Positions 33,598 to 41,788 of a stretch of DNA of 41,788 nt are shown piece by piece. The number at the start of each line of letters is the position of its first letter. Position 1 is the first letter of the stretch. The stretch is from Nocardia miyunensis NBRC 108239 (GTDB lineage: Bacteria > Actinomycetota > Actinomycetes > Mycobacteriales > Mycobacteriaceae), in NCBI RefSeq assembly GCF_001613065.1, contig NZ_BDBQ01000117.1:1-41788 (forward strand). Direction: 5' to 3'. The notes under the pieces are model-generated. The model was not told where the DNA came from. It made no database searches and saw only the letters and a program-made list of their open reading frames with translations. The position numbers and the translations under genes are program-made.

Positions 33598-35196
33598 ATG
33601 CCCGTACTCAAATCCGAGGTCGACACAGCGTCGTCGACGTATCTGGAGAATCACCAAGCTCAGTCGGCGGCCGTGGCCGCCCTGAACGAGCAACTGGCGC
33701 TGGTCGCCGCCGGTGGCGGCGAGCGCTACGCCACACGTCACCATGATCGCGGCAAACTGCTGGTCCGGGAGCGAATCGAACTACTCATCGATCGTGATGG
33801 CCCGTTCCTGGAGTTGTCGGCCTTGGCGGCCTGGGGCACCGAGTTCAACGTCGGCGCCGCGATCGTCACAGGTCTCGGCGTGGTCTCGGGTGTCGAGTGC
33901 ATGATCATCGCGCACGACCCCACGGTTCGCGGCGGCACAATGAACCCCTACACACTGCGAAAGAACCTGCGTGCGTTGGAGATTGCCCGCATCAACAGGC
34001 TGCCGGTCGTATATCTCGTAGAGTCCGGCGGTGCCGATCTGCCGACCCAGGCGGAGTTGTTCGTCCACGCGGGCCGGATCTTTCACGAGCTGACCGAGAT
34101 GTCCGCTATGGGCATCCCTACCATCGCCCTGGTATTCGGCAACTCGACCGCGGGTGGCGCCTACGTACCGGGTATGTGTGACTACGCGGTATTGGTCGAC
34201 AACGCGGCAAAGGTCTTTCTCGGCGGCCCGCCGCTGGTGAAGATGGCCACCGGCGAGGACGCCGACGACGAGGAACTCGGCGGCGCGGACATGCATTCGC
34301 GGATCTCGGGTCTGGCCGACTACTTCGCCGTCGACGAGACCGACGCCCTCCGCATCGGACGCGACATCGTCGCCCACCTCAACTGGCGCAAACTCGGTCC
34401 CGGACCGACACAGCCGGCCGACGAACCGTGCTATGACGCAGAGGAGCTACTCGGAATCGCGTCCGGCAATCCACGTATCCCCTTCGACCCCCGAGAGGTC
34501 ATAGCCCGCATCGTCGATGGGTCCCGCTTCTCCGAGTACAAGCCTCGCTGGGGCACCAGCATCGCGACCGGGTGGGCCTCGATTCATGGATTCCCGGTCG
34601 GCATCCTCGCCAATACCCGCGGCGTGCTGTTCAGTGAAGAAGCCAAGAAGGCAACGGAATTCATCCTTCTGGCCAACCAGACCGATACCCCGCTGATCTT
34701 CCTGCACAACGTCACCGGGTTCATGGTGGGGACCGAGTACGAGCAGGGCGGGATCATCAAGGACGGCGCCAAGATGATCAACGCGGTCACCAACAGCGAC
34801 GTGCCGCATATCAGCATCAATATGGGGGGATCCTTCGGTGCCGGAAACTACGGAATGTCCGGTCGCGCATACGACCCCCGCTTCATGTTCACCTGGGCCA
34901 ATGCCCGGCTCGCCGTCATGGGCGCTCAACAGCTCGCCGGTGTGCTCTCCATCGTCGGCAAGGCCGCCGCCGCCTCGGCGGGACGGGAGTTCGATCTCGA
35001 GGCCGACGCGAAGCGCACCGCCGCGATCGAGCAGCAGATCGAGGACGAATCCCACCCGTTCTTCATTTCCGCGCGCCTCTACGACGACGGCGTGATCGAC
35101 CCGCGCGACACCCGTGCCGTGCTCGGCATGTCCCTGTCCGCAGCCCATTCCGCCAAGGTCGCCGGTCGGCGCGGCTTCGGCGTCTTCAGGATGTGA
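33598..35196 (+). CDS. Acyl-CoA carboxylase, carboxyltransferase (beta) subunit
   Basis: A 532-residue carboxyltransferase that moves CO2 from biotin to an acyl-CoA. Both crotonase-like halves are present: GNSTAGGAYVPG (181-192) and GGPPLVKMATGE in the first, NMGGSFGAGNYGM and FMFTWANARLAVMG in the second. As I recall, methylcrotonyl-CoA carboxylases have Phe before GRIF, and geranyl-CoA carboxylase has Gly; here the position is A158 with a short loop (FVHAGRIF). This suggests a substrate larger than methylcrotonyl-CoA. The ATG at 33598 follows AAAGG; the GTG at 33565 is rejected. Size and context resemble mycobacterial AccD2. Confidence 0.9.
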   Translation: MPVLKSEVDTASSTYLENHQAQSAAVAALNEQLALVAAGGGERYATRHHDRGKLLVRERIELLIDRDGPFLELSALAAWGTEFNVGAAIVTGLGVVSGVECMIIAHDPTVRGGTMNPYTLRKNLRALEIARINRLPVVYLVESGGADLPTQAELFVHAGRIFHELTEMSAMGIPTIALVFGNSTAGGAYVPGMCDYAVLVDNAAKVFLGGPPLVKMATGEDADDEELGGADMHSRISGLADYFAVDETDALRIGRDIVAHLNWRKLGPGPTQPADEPCYDAEELLGIASGNPRIPFDPREVIARIVDGSRFSEYKPRWGTSIATGWASIHGFPVGILANTRGVLFSEEAKKATEFILLANQTDTPLIFLHNVTGFMVGTEYEQGGIIKDGAKMINAVTNSDVPHISINMGGSFGAGNYGMSGRAYDPRFMFTWANARLAVMGAQQLAGVLSIVGKAAAASAGREFDLEADAKRTAAIEQQIEDESHPFFISARLYDDGVIDPRDTRAVLGMSLSAAHSAKVAGRRGFGVFRM

Positions 35197-35204
35197 GAAA
35201 TCCG

Positions 35205-37244
35205 ATGCCCTCCACGACAGAACTGCCTGCGAAATCCCAGCGACCTGTGATCACCAAACTGCTCATCGCCAATCGCGGCGAGATCGCGTCCCGGATCATC
35301 CGCACCGCGCGGCAGATGGATATCGCGACTGTAGCGCTGTATTCCGACGCCGACCGCGACGGGCCGTACGTCCTGCAAGCCGACGAGTCGGTTCACCTGC
35401 CCGGCACCACGCCCGCCGAAACATACCTACGCGCGGACCTCGTTCTGGATGCGGCCCGGCGCACCGGCGCTACAGCGGTCCATCCCGGCTACGGATTCCT
35501 TTCCGAAAACGAGCAATTCGCCCGCGACTGCGCGACGGCGGGTGTGATCTTCGTCGGCCCCAGCCCGGAGGCTATTGCCGCGATGGGATCGAAGATCGAG
35601 GCGAAACGCATGATGTCGGCCGCGGGAGTACCGGTGTTGCCGGGGGCCACCGTCGAAAGCGAGTCCGACGAGGACCCCGATCGGCTGCGTTCAGCAGCGG
35701 AACAGATCGGCTTTCCGATTCTCGTGAAGGCGGCATTCGGCGGCGGTGGGCGCGGTATGCGCATCGTGTCCGACCAGAGCGAGCTGATCGATGCCGTCCG
35801 CAGTGCCCGGCGGGAAGCGGCATCGGCATTCGGGAACGGCACGGTATTCCTGGAGAAGTTCGTGGAGTCACCGAGGCACATCGAGGTGCAGATCTTCGGC
35901 GACAGCTACGGAACCGTCGTCCATCTCGGCGAACGCGAATGCTCGATCCAACGGCGATACCAGAAGATCGTCGAGGAGTCTCCCTCTACCGCAGTCGACG
36001 ACGCGCTGCGCGACGAGCTCGGCAGAGCCGCGGTCGCCGCCGGCAAGGCCCTGTCCTATGAGGGCGCCGGCACGGTGGAATTCGTGATGGCACAGGATGG
36101 TTCGTTCTACTTCCTCGAGGTCAACACCCGCCTCCAGGTCGAGCACCCCGTCACCGAACTCGTCACCGGCGTCGATCTGGTTCGCGGACAATTGCTGGTC
36201 GCCTCGGGCGCACCACTACCCGAGGAAATGCTCGACGCGGCGCCGCAGGGGCACGCGGTCGAGGTCCGCCTGTACGCCGAAGACGTTGCGGCGGGCTTTA
36301 TTCCGGTATCGGGCACGCTGACCACGTTGGAATTCGCGGAACTGCCGGGCGTCCGCATCGACTCCGGTTTCGCCTCCGGCTCGCATGTGAGCACGTTCTA
36401 CGACCCGATGCTCGCCAAGGTGATCGGTTACGGAGCCGACCGCGATGCCGCGTGCGACCAGGTCGCGCGGGCGCTGCAGGAGACTCGCATCCACGGGGTG
36501 ACCACCAACCGCGATCTGTTGATCGGCATACTGCGCGAGCCGGAATTCCGCTCCGGCGCCATCGATACCGGATATCTCGACCGGCACGATCCGGCCGATC
36601 TGATGGCACGCCGCAGCAGCGACGGGACGGCCGGCCACACGCATGCCCTCGTGGCCGCCTTGGCAGCGCAGGCGGGGCGTCGCACGAATTCGCCGGTACT
36701 GCCCCGGCTCCCGTCGGGATTCCGCACCCTTCCCAGTGCACCCCAATCGGTTTCCTTCGAGTGCGGTGACAAGGTGATCACCGTCGAGTACCGCTTCGAC
36801 CGTGCTGGTCTCATTGCTCGAATCGGCGATCGGCGTTCGGACAGCCTCGAGCTGAACACGGCGACAGCCGAATTCGTCGACATCGTCATCGACGGCATCA
36901 GGCGGCAGTATCACATCACCCGTAGCGGAGCAACGCATTTCGTCGACAGCGCCCTGGGCGCTACCGAACTCCGAGAGGTCGAGCGCTTCCCCGACCCGAG
37001 CGACATGCAGGAGGCCGGGTCACTGCTCGCACCGATGCCCGGAACGGTCGTGCGAGTCGAAGTGACCGAGGGACAGTCGGTTTCGGCCGGGGATGCGGTC
37101 GTGGTGCTGGAGGCCATGAAGATGCAGCACACCATTCGCACGCCCGCGGACGGGATCGTCGTGAAGATCCCGGTCGCGGTGGCGGCTCAAGTCGATTCCG
37201 GCGCAGTGCTGGCGATCGTGCAGGACGGTGAGGCCGATGAGTGA
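35205..37244 (+). CDS. Acyl-CoA carboxylase, biotin carboxylase/BCCP (alpha) subunit
   Basis: A 679-residue biotin-dependent subunit. Residues about 16-465 form the biotin carboxylase: LLIANRGEIA, HPGYGFLSEN, the ATP-grasp glycine loop KAAFGGGGRGM, and EVNTRLQVEHPVTE. A linking domain of about 120 residues follows, then a biotinyl domain with EAMKMQ, where K639 carries biotin. The ATG at 35205 lies 8 nt past the beta-subunit stop, with GAGAAA upstream; a GTG at 35193 overlapping that stop in GTGA is an alternative giving four more residues. It partners the preceding beta subunit. Order and size fit the AccA2/AtuF/LiuD type. Confidence 0.92.
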   Translation: MPSTTELPAKSQRPVITKLLIANRGEIASRIIRTARQMDIATVALYSDADRDGPYVLQADESVHLPGTTPAETYLRADLVLDAARRTGATAVHPGYGFLSENEQFARDCATAGVIFVGPSPEAIAAMGSKIEAKRMMSAAGVPVLPGATVESESDEDPDRLRSAAEQIGFPILVKAAFGGGGRGMRIVSDQSELIDAVRSARREAASAFGNGTVFLEKFVESPRHIEVQIFGDSYGTVVHLGERECSIQRRYQKIVEESPSTAVDDALRDELGRAAVAAGKALSYEGAGTVEFVMAQDGSFYFLEVNTRLQVEHPVTELVTGVDLVRGQLLVASGAPLPEEMLDAAPQGHAVEVRLYAEDVAAGFIPVSGTLTTLEFAELPGVRIDSGFASGSHVSTFYDPMLAKVIGYGADRDAACDQVARALQETRIHGVTTNRDLLIGILREPEFRSGAIDTGYLDRHDPADLMARRSSDGTAGHTHALVAALAAQAGRRTNSPVLPRLPSGFRTLPSAPQSVSFECGDKVITVEYRFDRAGLIARIGDRRSDSLELNTATAEFVDIVIDGIRRQYHITRSGATHFVDSALGATELREVERFPDPSDMQEAGSLLAPMPGTVVRVEVTEGQSVSAGDAVVVLEAMKMQHTIRTPADGIVVKIPVAVAAQVDSGAVLAIVQDGEADE

Positions 37245-38001
37245 CGCGGTTCTCTACAACGTCGACCGCGGCGTCGCCTGGCTGACCATCAATCGGCCGC
37301 ATGCCCGCAACAGCCTCAGCAAAGCGGTGCGCGACGGACTGTTCGAGGCGATCGGCCAATTCAACGCGGACGAGCGGGCCAAGGTGCTCGTGCTCACCGG
37401 TGCCGGCGACAGAGCGTTCTGCGCCGGGGGCGATCTCAAAGAGATGTCCACCGAGAAACTGACGATTCCGCCGATCGATTATGTCCCGCAGTTCGGCCGC
37501 AATATCGACGTGCGCAAGCCCACGATTGCGGCCGTCAACGGTGCTGCGTTCGCCGGTGGCTTCCTGCTGGCGCAGACCTGCGACCTGTGTATCGCTTCCA
37601 CCACTGCCACCTTCGCCATTTCGGAGGTGAAGGTGGGGCGTGGATCGCCCTGGGCAGCACCACTTCCACTGATGATCCCCCGCCGGATCGCAATGGAGAT
37701 CGTGTTGACCGGCGCCCCGATGACAGCGCAGCGTGCTCACGAGATCGGATTCGTGAATCAATTGGCCGAACCGGACCGGCTCCACGCTCGCGCGCAGGCA
37801 CTCGCCGAGCAGATTGCTGCGAACGCGCCGCTCTCGGTTCTGGCGGGCAAGCAGACAATGGCGCTGACCGCGGAACACCCGTTGCGCGAGGCTTTCGATC
37901 GCGCCGAAACGATATGGGCGCCAGTGTATTCCAGCGCGGACGCACAGGAGGGCATGCTTTCCTTCGCTGAGAAACGCGCCCCAAGATGGCAGGGGAAATG
38001 A
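37237..38001 (+). CDS. Enoyl-CoA hydratase/isomerase family protein
   Basis: A 254-residue crotonase likely to hydrate the carboxylated enoyl-CoA, as AtuE or LiuC does. The oxyanion motif FCAGGDL (61-67) and NGAAFAGGFLLA (101-112) are clear. Of the two acids typical of hydratases, E130 in SEVKVGRG remains, but the first is L110 where most members have Glu. That leaves open a hydratase with altered chemistry, an isomerase or a thioesterase-like role. The ATG overlaps the alpha-subunit gene by 8 nt and has GGTGAGG upstream. Translation is therefore coupled. Confidence 0.88.
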   Translation: MSDAVLYNVDRGVAWLTINRPHARNSLSKAVRDGLFEAIGQFNADERAKVLVLTGAGDRAFCAGGDLKEMSTEKLTIPPIDYVPQFGRNIDVRKPTIAAVNGAAFAGGFLLAQTCDLCIASTTATFAISEVKVGRGSPWAAPLPLMIPRRIAMEIVLTGAPMTAQRAHEIGFVNQLAEPDRLHARAQALAEQIAANAPLSVLAGKQTMALTAEHPLREAFDRAETIWAPVYSSADAQEGMLSFAEKRAPRWQGK

Positions 38002-38801
38002 TGGCTCTCGACTATCCCGCGCTGCTGCGCGATCTGAAGTATGAGACCGACCTGCTGGTCGATTATCTATCCTGTTCTGCCGAACTCGCCTGGGATGCCA
38101 AGACTCCCGCGGACGGCTGGGCGATCCGCGACCAGGTGTCACACCTCGCCTACTTCGACGACTGCGCTCATCTGGCGCTCACGGACGCCGGCCGATTCCG
38201 TGTCGAGGCCGACCGACTGATGGCGCTCGGTCCGGACTTTCCCGACCGTGTGGCCGAAGCGCACCGCCATATGTCCCCCCGCGAACTGCTGAACTGGTTC
38301 GACGAGTCCCGCAGTCGCCTGCTCACCGCGTTCGACACCGAGGATCCGCGTCGGCGTCTGCCCTGGTTCGGTCCGGACATGAGCGCAGCTTCCTCGGCAA
38401 CCGCACGGCTGATGGAGACCTGGGCACACGGTCAGGACATCTACGATGCGCTGGGCGTCGAGCATCCACTGAGTCCGGGGCTGCGGAACATCGCTCATCT
38501 CGGGGTGAGCACATTCGCGTTCGCCCATCGCCTGAACAACCTCGAAGTGCCGACGGAACCGGTGCGCGTGGAACTGGACGCGCCCGAATCGGATGGGGTG
38601 TGGACCTGGGGACCGGCCGATGCCGAAAACCGCGTGACCGGTCCTGCGGAGGACTTCGTACTCGTGGTCACCCAGCGCCGCCATCCTGACGACACCAAGC
38701 TGAACATCATAGGTACCGTCGCGCGGGTATGGATGTCGATCGCCCAGGCATTCGCGGGGGCACCGGGAACCGGACGTCCTAGCCGAACCGGCGCTTGCTG
38801 A
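38001..38801 (+). CDS. TIGR03084-like protein (DinB/maleylpyruvate isomerase-type fold)
   Basis: A 266-residue protein of the mycothiol-dependent maleylpyruvate isomerase-like group. Typical elements are DGWAIRDQVSHLAYFDDCA (helix with His), PRELLNWFDESR, and METWAHGQDIYDAL with a third His. These three histidines usually bind a metal. Function is unknown; such proteins often appear beside acyl-CoA genes in Nocardia and mycobacteria. The ATG at 38001 shares a base with the crotonase stop (TGATG), five bases after AGGGG. An ATG at 37998 is an alternative but too close to that site. Confidence 0.82.
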   Translation: MALDYPALLRDLKYETDLLVDYLSCSAELAWDAKTPADGWAIRDQVSHLAYFDDCAHLALTDAGRFRVEADRLMALGPDFPDRVAEAHRHMSPRELLNWFDESRSRLLTAFDTEDPRRRLPWFGPDMSAASSATARLMETWAHGQDIYDALGVEHPLSPGLRNIAHLGVSTFAFAHRLNNLEVPTEPVRVELDAPESDGVWTWGPADAENRVTGPAEDFVLVVTQRRHPDDTKLNIIGTVARVWMSIAQAFAGAPGTGRPSRTGAC

Positions 38802-38815
38802 AGGGAATTCGACTA

Positions 38816-40615
38816 ATGAACAGGACGACTCCGCGTCGGCCGGTGCGTATCGGCAATGCGTCGGGCTTCTATGGAGACCGGCTTGCCGCTTTCCGGGCAA
38901 TGGTCGAAGGCGGGCCGGTCGACGTGGTCACCGGCGACTATCTCGCCGAGCTGACCATGCTGATCCTTTGGAAGGCGAAGCAGAAGGATCCCGAAACCGG
39001 TTATGCGAAAACGTTTGTGACCCAATTCGAACAGGTTGCCAGGACCTGTGCCGACCGCGGCATCAAAATCGTGGTCAACGCCGGCGGGCTCGCCCCGGCA
39101 GGCTTGGCGGCGCGGGTCCGGTCCATCGTGCAAGCCGAAGGGCTCGATCTGGCGGTCGCCCATGTGGAGGGCGACGATATCGTCGATCGTCTCTCACAGT
39201 TGCAAGCCGCTGGTCACCCCTTGCGCCACCTCGACAAGGACATATCGCTGGAACAGGCTGGCGCACAGCCGATTTCGGCGAATGTCTACCTGGGAGGCTG
39301 GGGGATCGCGGCGGCGCTGGCCCGGGGCGCGGATATCGTGATCACCCCGCGTGTCACCGATGCGGCTCTCGTCCTGGGCGTCGGAGCGTGGTGGCACAAC
39401 TGGAAACGCACCGATTTCGACGCATTGGCAGGTGCGGTGGCGGCCGGTCATATCATCGAATGCGGGCCGCAGGCCACCGGCGGCAACTACTCGCAGATCC
39501 ACGAGATCGCCGACCGCCGCTACCCGGGCTCGCCGATCGCGGAGCTCGCGCACGACGGTAGCTTCGTCATCACCAAACACGATGGCACCGGAGGGACGGT
39601 GTCACCCGGAACCATTACCGCTCAGTTGCTCTACGAGGTCGACTCACCGGTGTATTTGAACCCGGATGTCGTCGCGCACTTCGACACACTGCAGCTGACC
39701 CAGGACGGCACAGACCGGGTCCGCGTGAGCGGTGCGACCGGGTCGCCCCCGCCATCGACGCTGAAGGTCGCGATGAACTTCATCGGCGGGTACCGCAACA
39801 CGATGACGTTGGTGCTGACCGGCCTCGACATCGAGGAAAAAGCTCGCTGGGCCACCGAGCAGCTGTTCGAAATCCTCGGCGGGCGCGAGGCTTTCGACGA
39901 CGTCGACGTCCAACTGCTGCGCTACGACCGCGCCGAACCGGCGCGGCTGAGCGAGGCGACCGCGCACCTGCGGGTCACTGTCAAGGACCGCGACAGGTCG
40001 AAGGTCGACCGCGCCTTCTCCAACGCGGTTCTCGAACTCGCTGTCGGCGGCTACGCCGGATTCCACACCACAACCCCTCCATCGTCGGCATCCGAATTCG
40101 GCGTCTACTGGCCGACCGTGGTGCCGGCGGCGGGGATCGAACAGATCGTGGTGCACACGGATGGGTATCGGGAAACGATCGAGCACGCCCCACAGACCGA
40201 CGACCGATACAGCGGGGTCATCCGTGGTGTCGAATACAACTCTGGCACTGCTGATTTCGGCCCGACAACCAGGCGTCCGCTCGGTTCGGTGGTCGCGGCC
40301 CGCTCAGGCGACAAGGGAGGCAAGGCGAACGTCGGCATCTGGACGGATACCGCTGAGCGATGGAACTGGCTGCGCTCACATCTGACGACCGAGCGGCTCA
40401 CCGAATTGGTCTCCGATGCAGCGGGCTTCGAGGTTCGCCGGTACGAGTTCCCGAACCTTCGCGCACTGAACTTCGTCATCGTCGGGTTCCTGGGCGATGG
40501 TGTCGCATCGTGTACCCGGACCGACCCGCAGGCGAAAGGGCTCGGCGAGTTTCTGCGAGCGACATATACCGACATACCCGACAAGCTCATGGGAGACCCT
40601 GATGGACTTCGCTGA
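38816..40615 (+). CDS. AtuA-family protein (DUF1446)
   Basis: A 599-residue protein of the acyclic terpene utilisation AtuA family. The N-terminal domain is marked by RIGNASGFYGDRLAAF, VVTGDYLAELTMLIL, IVVNAGGLAP and NVYLGGWGI ... ADIVITPRVTDAALVLG; a smaller C-terminal domain begins near 485 with PLGSVVAARSGDKGGKANVG. In Pseudomonas, atuA lies in the geranyl/citronellyl-CoA pathway cluster, but its exact reaction is unclear to me. The ATG at 38816 follows GAAGGGAA; a TTG at 38795 is possible but weak. It overlaps the next gene by 14 nt. This is the strongest pointer to a terpene-like or branched acyl substrate. Confidence 0.88.
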   Translation: MNRTTPRRPVRIGNASGFYGDRLAAFRAMVEGGPVDVVTGDYLAELTMLILWKAKQKDPETGYAKTFVTQFEQVARTCADRGIKIVVNAGGLAPAGLAARVRSIVQAEGLDLAVAHVEGDDIVDRLSQLQAAGHPLRHLDKDISLEQAGAQPISANVYLGGWGIAAALARGADIVITPRVTDAALVLGVGAWWHNWKRTDFDALAGAVAAGHIIECGPQATGGNYSQIHEIADRRYPGSPIAELAHDGSFVITKHDGTGGTVSPGTITAQLLYEVDSPVYLNPDVVAHFDTLQLTQDGTDRVRVSGATGSPPPSTLKVAMNFIGGYRNTMTLVLTGLDIEEKARWATEQLFEILGGREAFDDVDVQLLRYDRAEPARLSEATAHLRVTVKDRDRSKVDRAFSNAVLELAVGGYAGFHTTTPPSSASEFGVYWPTVVPAAGIEQIVVHTDGYRETIEHAPQTDDRYSGVIRGVEYNSGTADFGPTTRRPLGSVVAARSGDKGGKANVGIWTDTAERWNWLRSHLTTERLTELVSDAAGFEVRRYEFPNLRALNFVIVGFLGDGVASCTRTDPQAKGLGEFLRATYTDIPDKLMGDPDGLR

Positions 40616-41753
40616 ATCGGTCGAGCACCAAGAACTTCGTCGATCAGTCGGTGCGATCACCGACAAGTACGGGCCTGCCTATTACGCCGAACGTGCTGTG
40701 GCACACCAACCGACCACCGAACTCTGGCAGGACCTCGCCGACCACGGATTCATCGGAATCAACCTGCCGCAACAGTACGGCGGTGGCGGCGCGGGCATGA
40801 CCGAACTTGCGATGGTGTGTGAAGAGACCGCCGCACACGGGTGCCCGCAACTGCTACTACTGGTCTCGAGCGCGATCTCCGGCGAGTTGCTCGCAAAGTA
40901 CGGCACCGATGAGCAGCGACGAGAGTGGTTGCCGCGCATGGCTTCCGGTACGAAGGTCGTCTTCGCGATCACCGAGCCCGACGCCGGATCCAACAGCCAT
41001 CGGATATCCACGACAGCACGACGATCGGGCGACGACTATCTTCTCACCGGAACCAAGTACTACATTTCCGGCGTCGACGAAGCAGCCGCACTGATCGTCG
41101 TCGCCCGCACCGGACGTGACGAATCCACCGGCGCAGCACGGATGTCACTGTTCCTGGTACCGACCGACGCTGCGGGTCTGGTCGAACAACGCCTGCCGGT
41201 CGGAATCAGTGTCCCGGAGAAACAGTTCACCCTGCACTTCGACAATGTCCGGCTACCCGCCGACAGCCTCATCGGCATCGAGAACGAGGGCTTCCGGCAC
41301 GTCTTCGACGGCCTCAATCCAGAGCGAATCACCGGAGCAGCGGTATGTATCGGCATCGGCCGCTTCGCTGTCGAGCGTGGCGCATCGTACGCACGCACTC
41401 GATCGGTGTGGGGGTCACCCATCGGCGGTTACCAAGGGATTTCACATCCGCTGGCCAAAGCGAAGATCGAGATCGATCTCGCGGCCGTGATGACGGCGAA
41501 GGCAGCGTGGCTGTACGAGAACGGGCTGCCCGCGGGTGAGGCGGCCAACATCGCGAAATACGCGGCGGCCGAGGCGGCGGCTGCCGGCGTAGATCAGGCG
41601 ATCCAGATCCATGGCGGGAATGGGCTCAGTACGGAGTTCGGCCTACTCCCGCAATGGGGACTGGCACGATTGCTCCGAATCGCGCCGGTCAGCCGCGAGA
41701 TGATCCTCAATTATGTTGCCCAACATAGTCTTCGGCTTCCGAAATCCTACTGA
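40602..41753 (+). CDS. Acyl-CoA dehydrogenase
   Basis: A 383-residue FAD enzyme introducing a double bond into an acyl-CoA. Flavin-binding motifs are FAITEPDAGSNSH (121-133) and GTKYYISG. The active-site base is probably E241 in NPERITGAAV, the helix position used by isovaleryl-CoA dehydrogenase; the MCAD-type Tyr-Glu-Gly-Thr position reads R-I-A-P-V. The C-terminal IQIHGGNGLSTEF (typical Q-x-x-G-G) is present. The ATG at 40602 follows GGGAG; the longer frame to 40497 lies inside atuA. It likely makes the enoyl-CoA substrate of the carboxylase, as citronellyl- or isovaleryl-CoA dehydrogenases do. Confidence 0.92.
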   Translation: MDFAESVEHQELRRSVGAITDKYGPAYYAERAVAHQPTTELWQDLADHGFIGINLPQQYGGGGAGMTELAMVCEETAAHGCPQLLLLVSSAISGELLAKYGTDEQRREWLPRMASGTKVVFAITEPDAGSNSHRISTTARRSGDDYLLTGTKYYISGVDEAAALIVVARTGRDESTGAARMSLFLVPTDAAGLVEQRLPVGISVPEKQFTLHFDNVRLPADSLIGIENEGFRHVFDGLNPERITGAAVCIGIGRFAVERGASYARTRSVWGSPIGGYQGISHPLAKAKIEIDLAAVMTAKAAWLYENGLPAGEAANIAKYAAAEAAAAGVDQAIQIHGGNGLSTEFGLLPQWGLARLLRIAPVSREMILNYVAQHSLRLPKSY

Positions 41754-41763
41754 ACGAGATGGT

Positions 41764-41788
41764 ATGACCGAGAACACCGCTGATCAGC
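41764..41788 (+). CDS. Start of next gene, cut by window edge
   Basis: An ATG at 41764 opens a frame reading MTENTADQ to the edge, 10 nt after the dehydrogenase stop, with GAGATGG upstream. Position suggests the cluster continues. Eight codons are too few for any assignment. Confidence 0.35.

Overview
The window looks like chromosome of a high-GC mycolic-acid actinomycete, most probably Nocardia (Rhodococcus is the main alternative). The evidence is the strongly GC-biased third codon positions with long antisense shadow frames, a complete actinobacterial mce lipid-import operon, a PknK-type kinase very close to the mycobacterial one, and several acyl-CoA pathways side by side. No tRNA, rRNA, CRISPR array, insertion sequence or phage gene was seen.

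Layout. (1) 1-3770: a regulatory region with a perfect 38-bp palindrome, then fadA-fadB, the two subunits of a fatty-acid beta-oxidation trifunctional enzyme, closed by a strong terminator. (2) 3878-12981, minus strand: read from the right, two NTF2/SnoaL-fold proteins, an acyl-CoA synthetase, an aldehyde dehydrogenase, a hairpin, a short luciferase-family protein, a flavin reductase and a PknK-type Ser/Thr kinase. (3) 13351-15048, plus strand: an SCP2 lipid-binding protein and an acyl-CoA dehydrogenase, divergent from block 2. (4) 15123-27790, minus strand: a mce operon of yrbEA-yrbEB-mceA to mceF, four Mce-associated proteins arranged as two A-B pairs, a dedicated MceG-type ATPase, and a 28-codon membrane peptide frame with an excellent ribosome binding site. 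Almost every junction overlaps by 1 or 4 nt. (5) 28268-29596: a two-domain cell-wall hydrolase (lytic transglycosylase plus NlpC/P60). (6) 29714-32076, minus strand: two tandem, translationally coupled GAF-LuxR regulators. (7) 32363-41753, plus strand: a nitronate-monooxygenase-family protein, then acyl-CoA carboxylase beta and alpha, a crotonase, a TIGR03084-like protein, an AtuA-family protein and an acyl-CoA dehydrogenase. A new gene begins at the right edge.

How the genes may work together. The mce system imports a lipid. The synthetase, dehydrogenases, SCP2 carrier and FadAB could activate and degrade it. Block 7 resembles the acyclic terpene/leucine (atu/liu) carboxylase pathways and, from memory, the M. 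tuberculosis accA2/accD2 region. It would carboxylate and hydrate a branched or unsaturated acyl-CoA. Three similar 20-bp imperfect palindromes sit before its first gene and before its carboxylase, which suggests a local regulon. Substrates are not determined by sequence alone.
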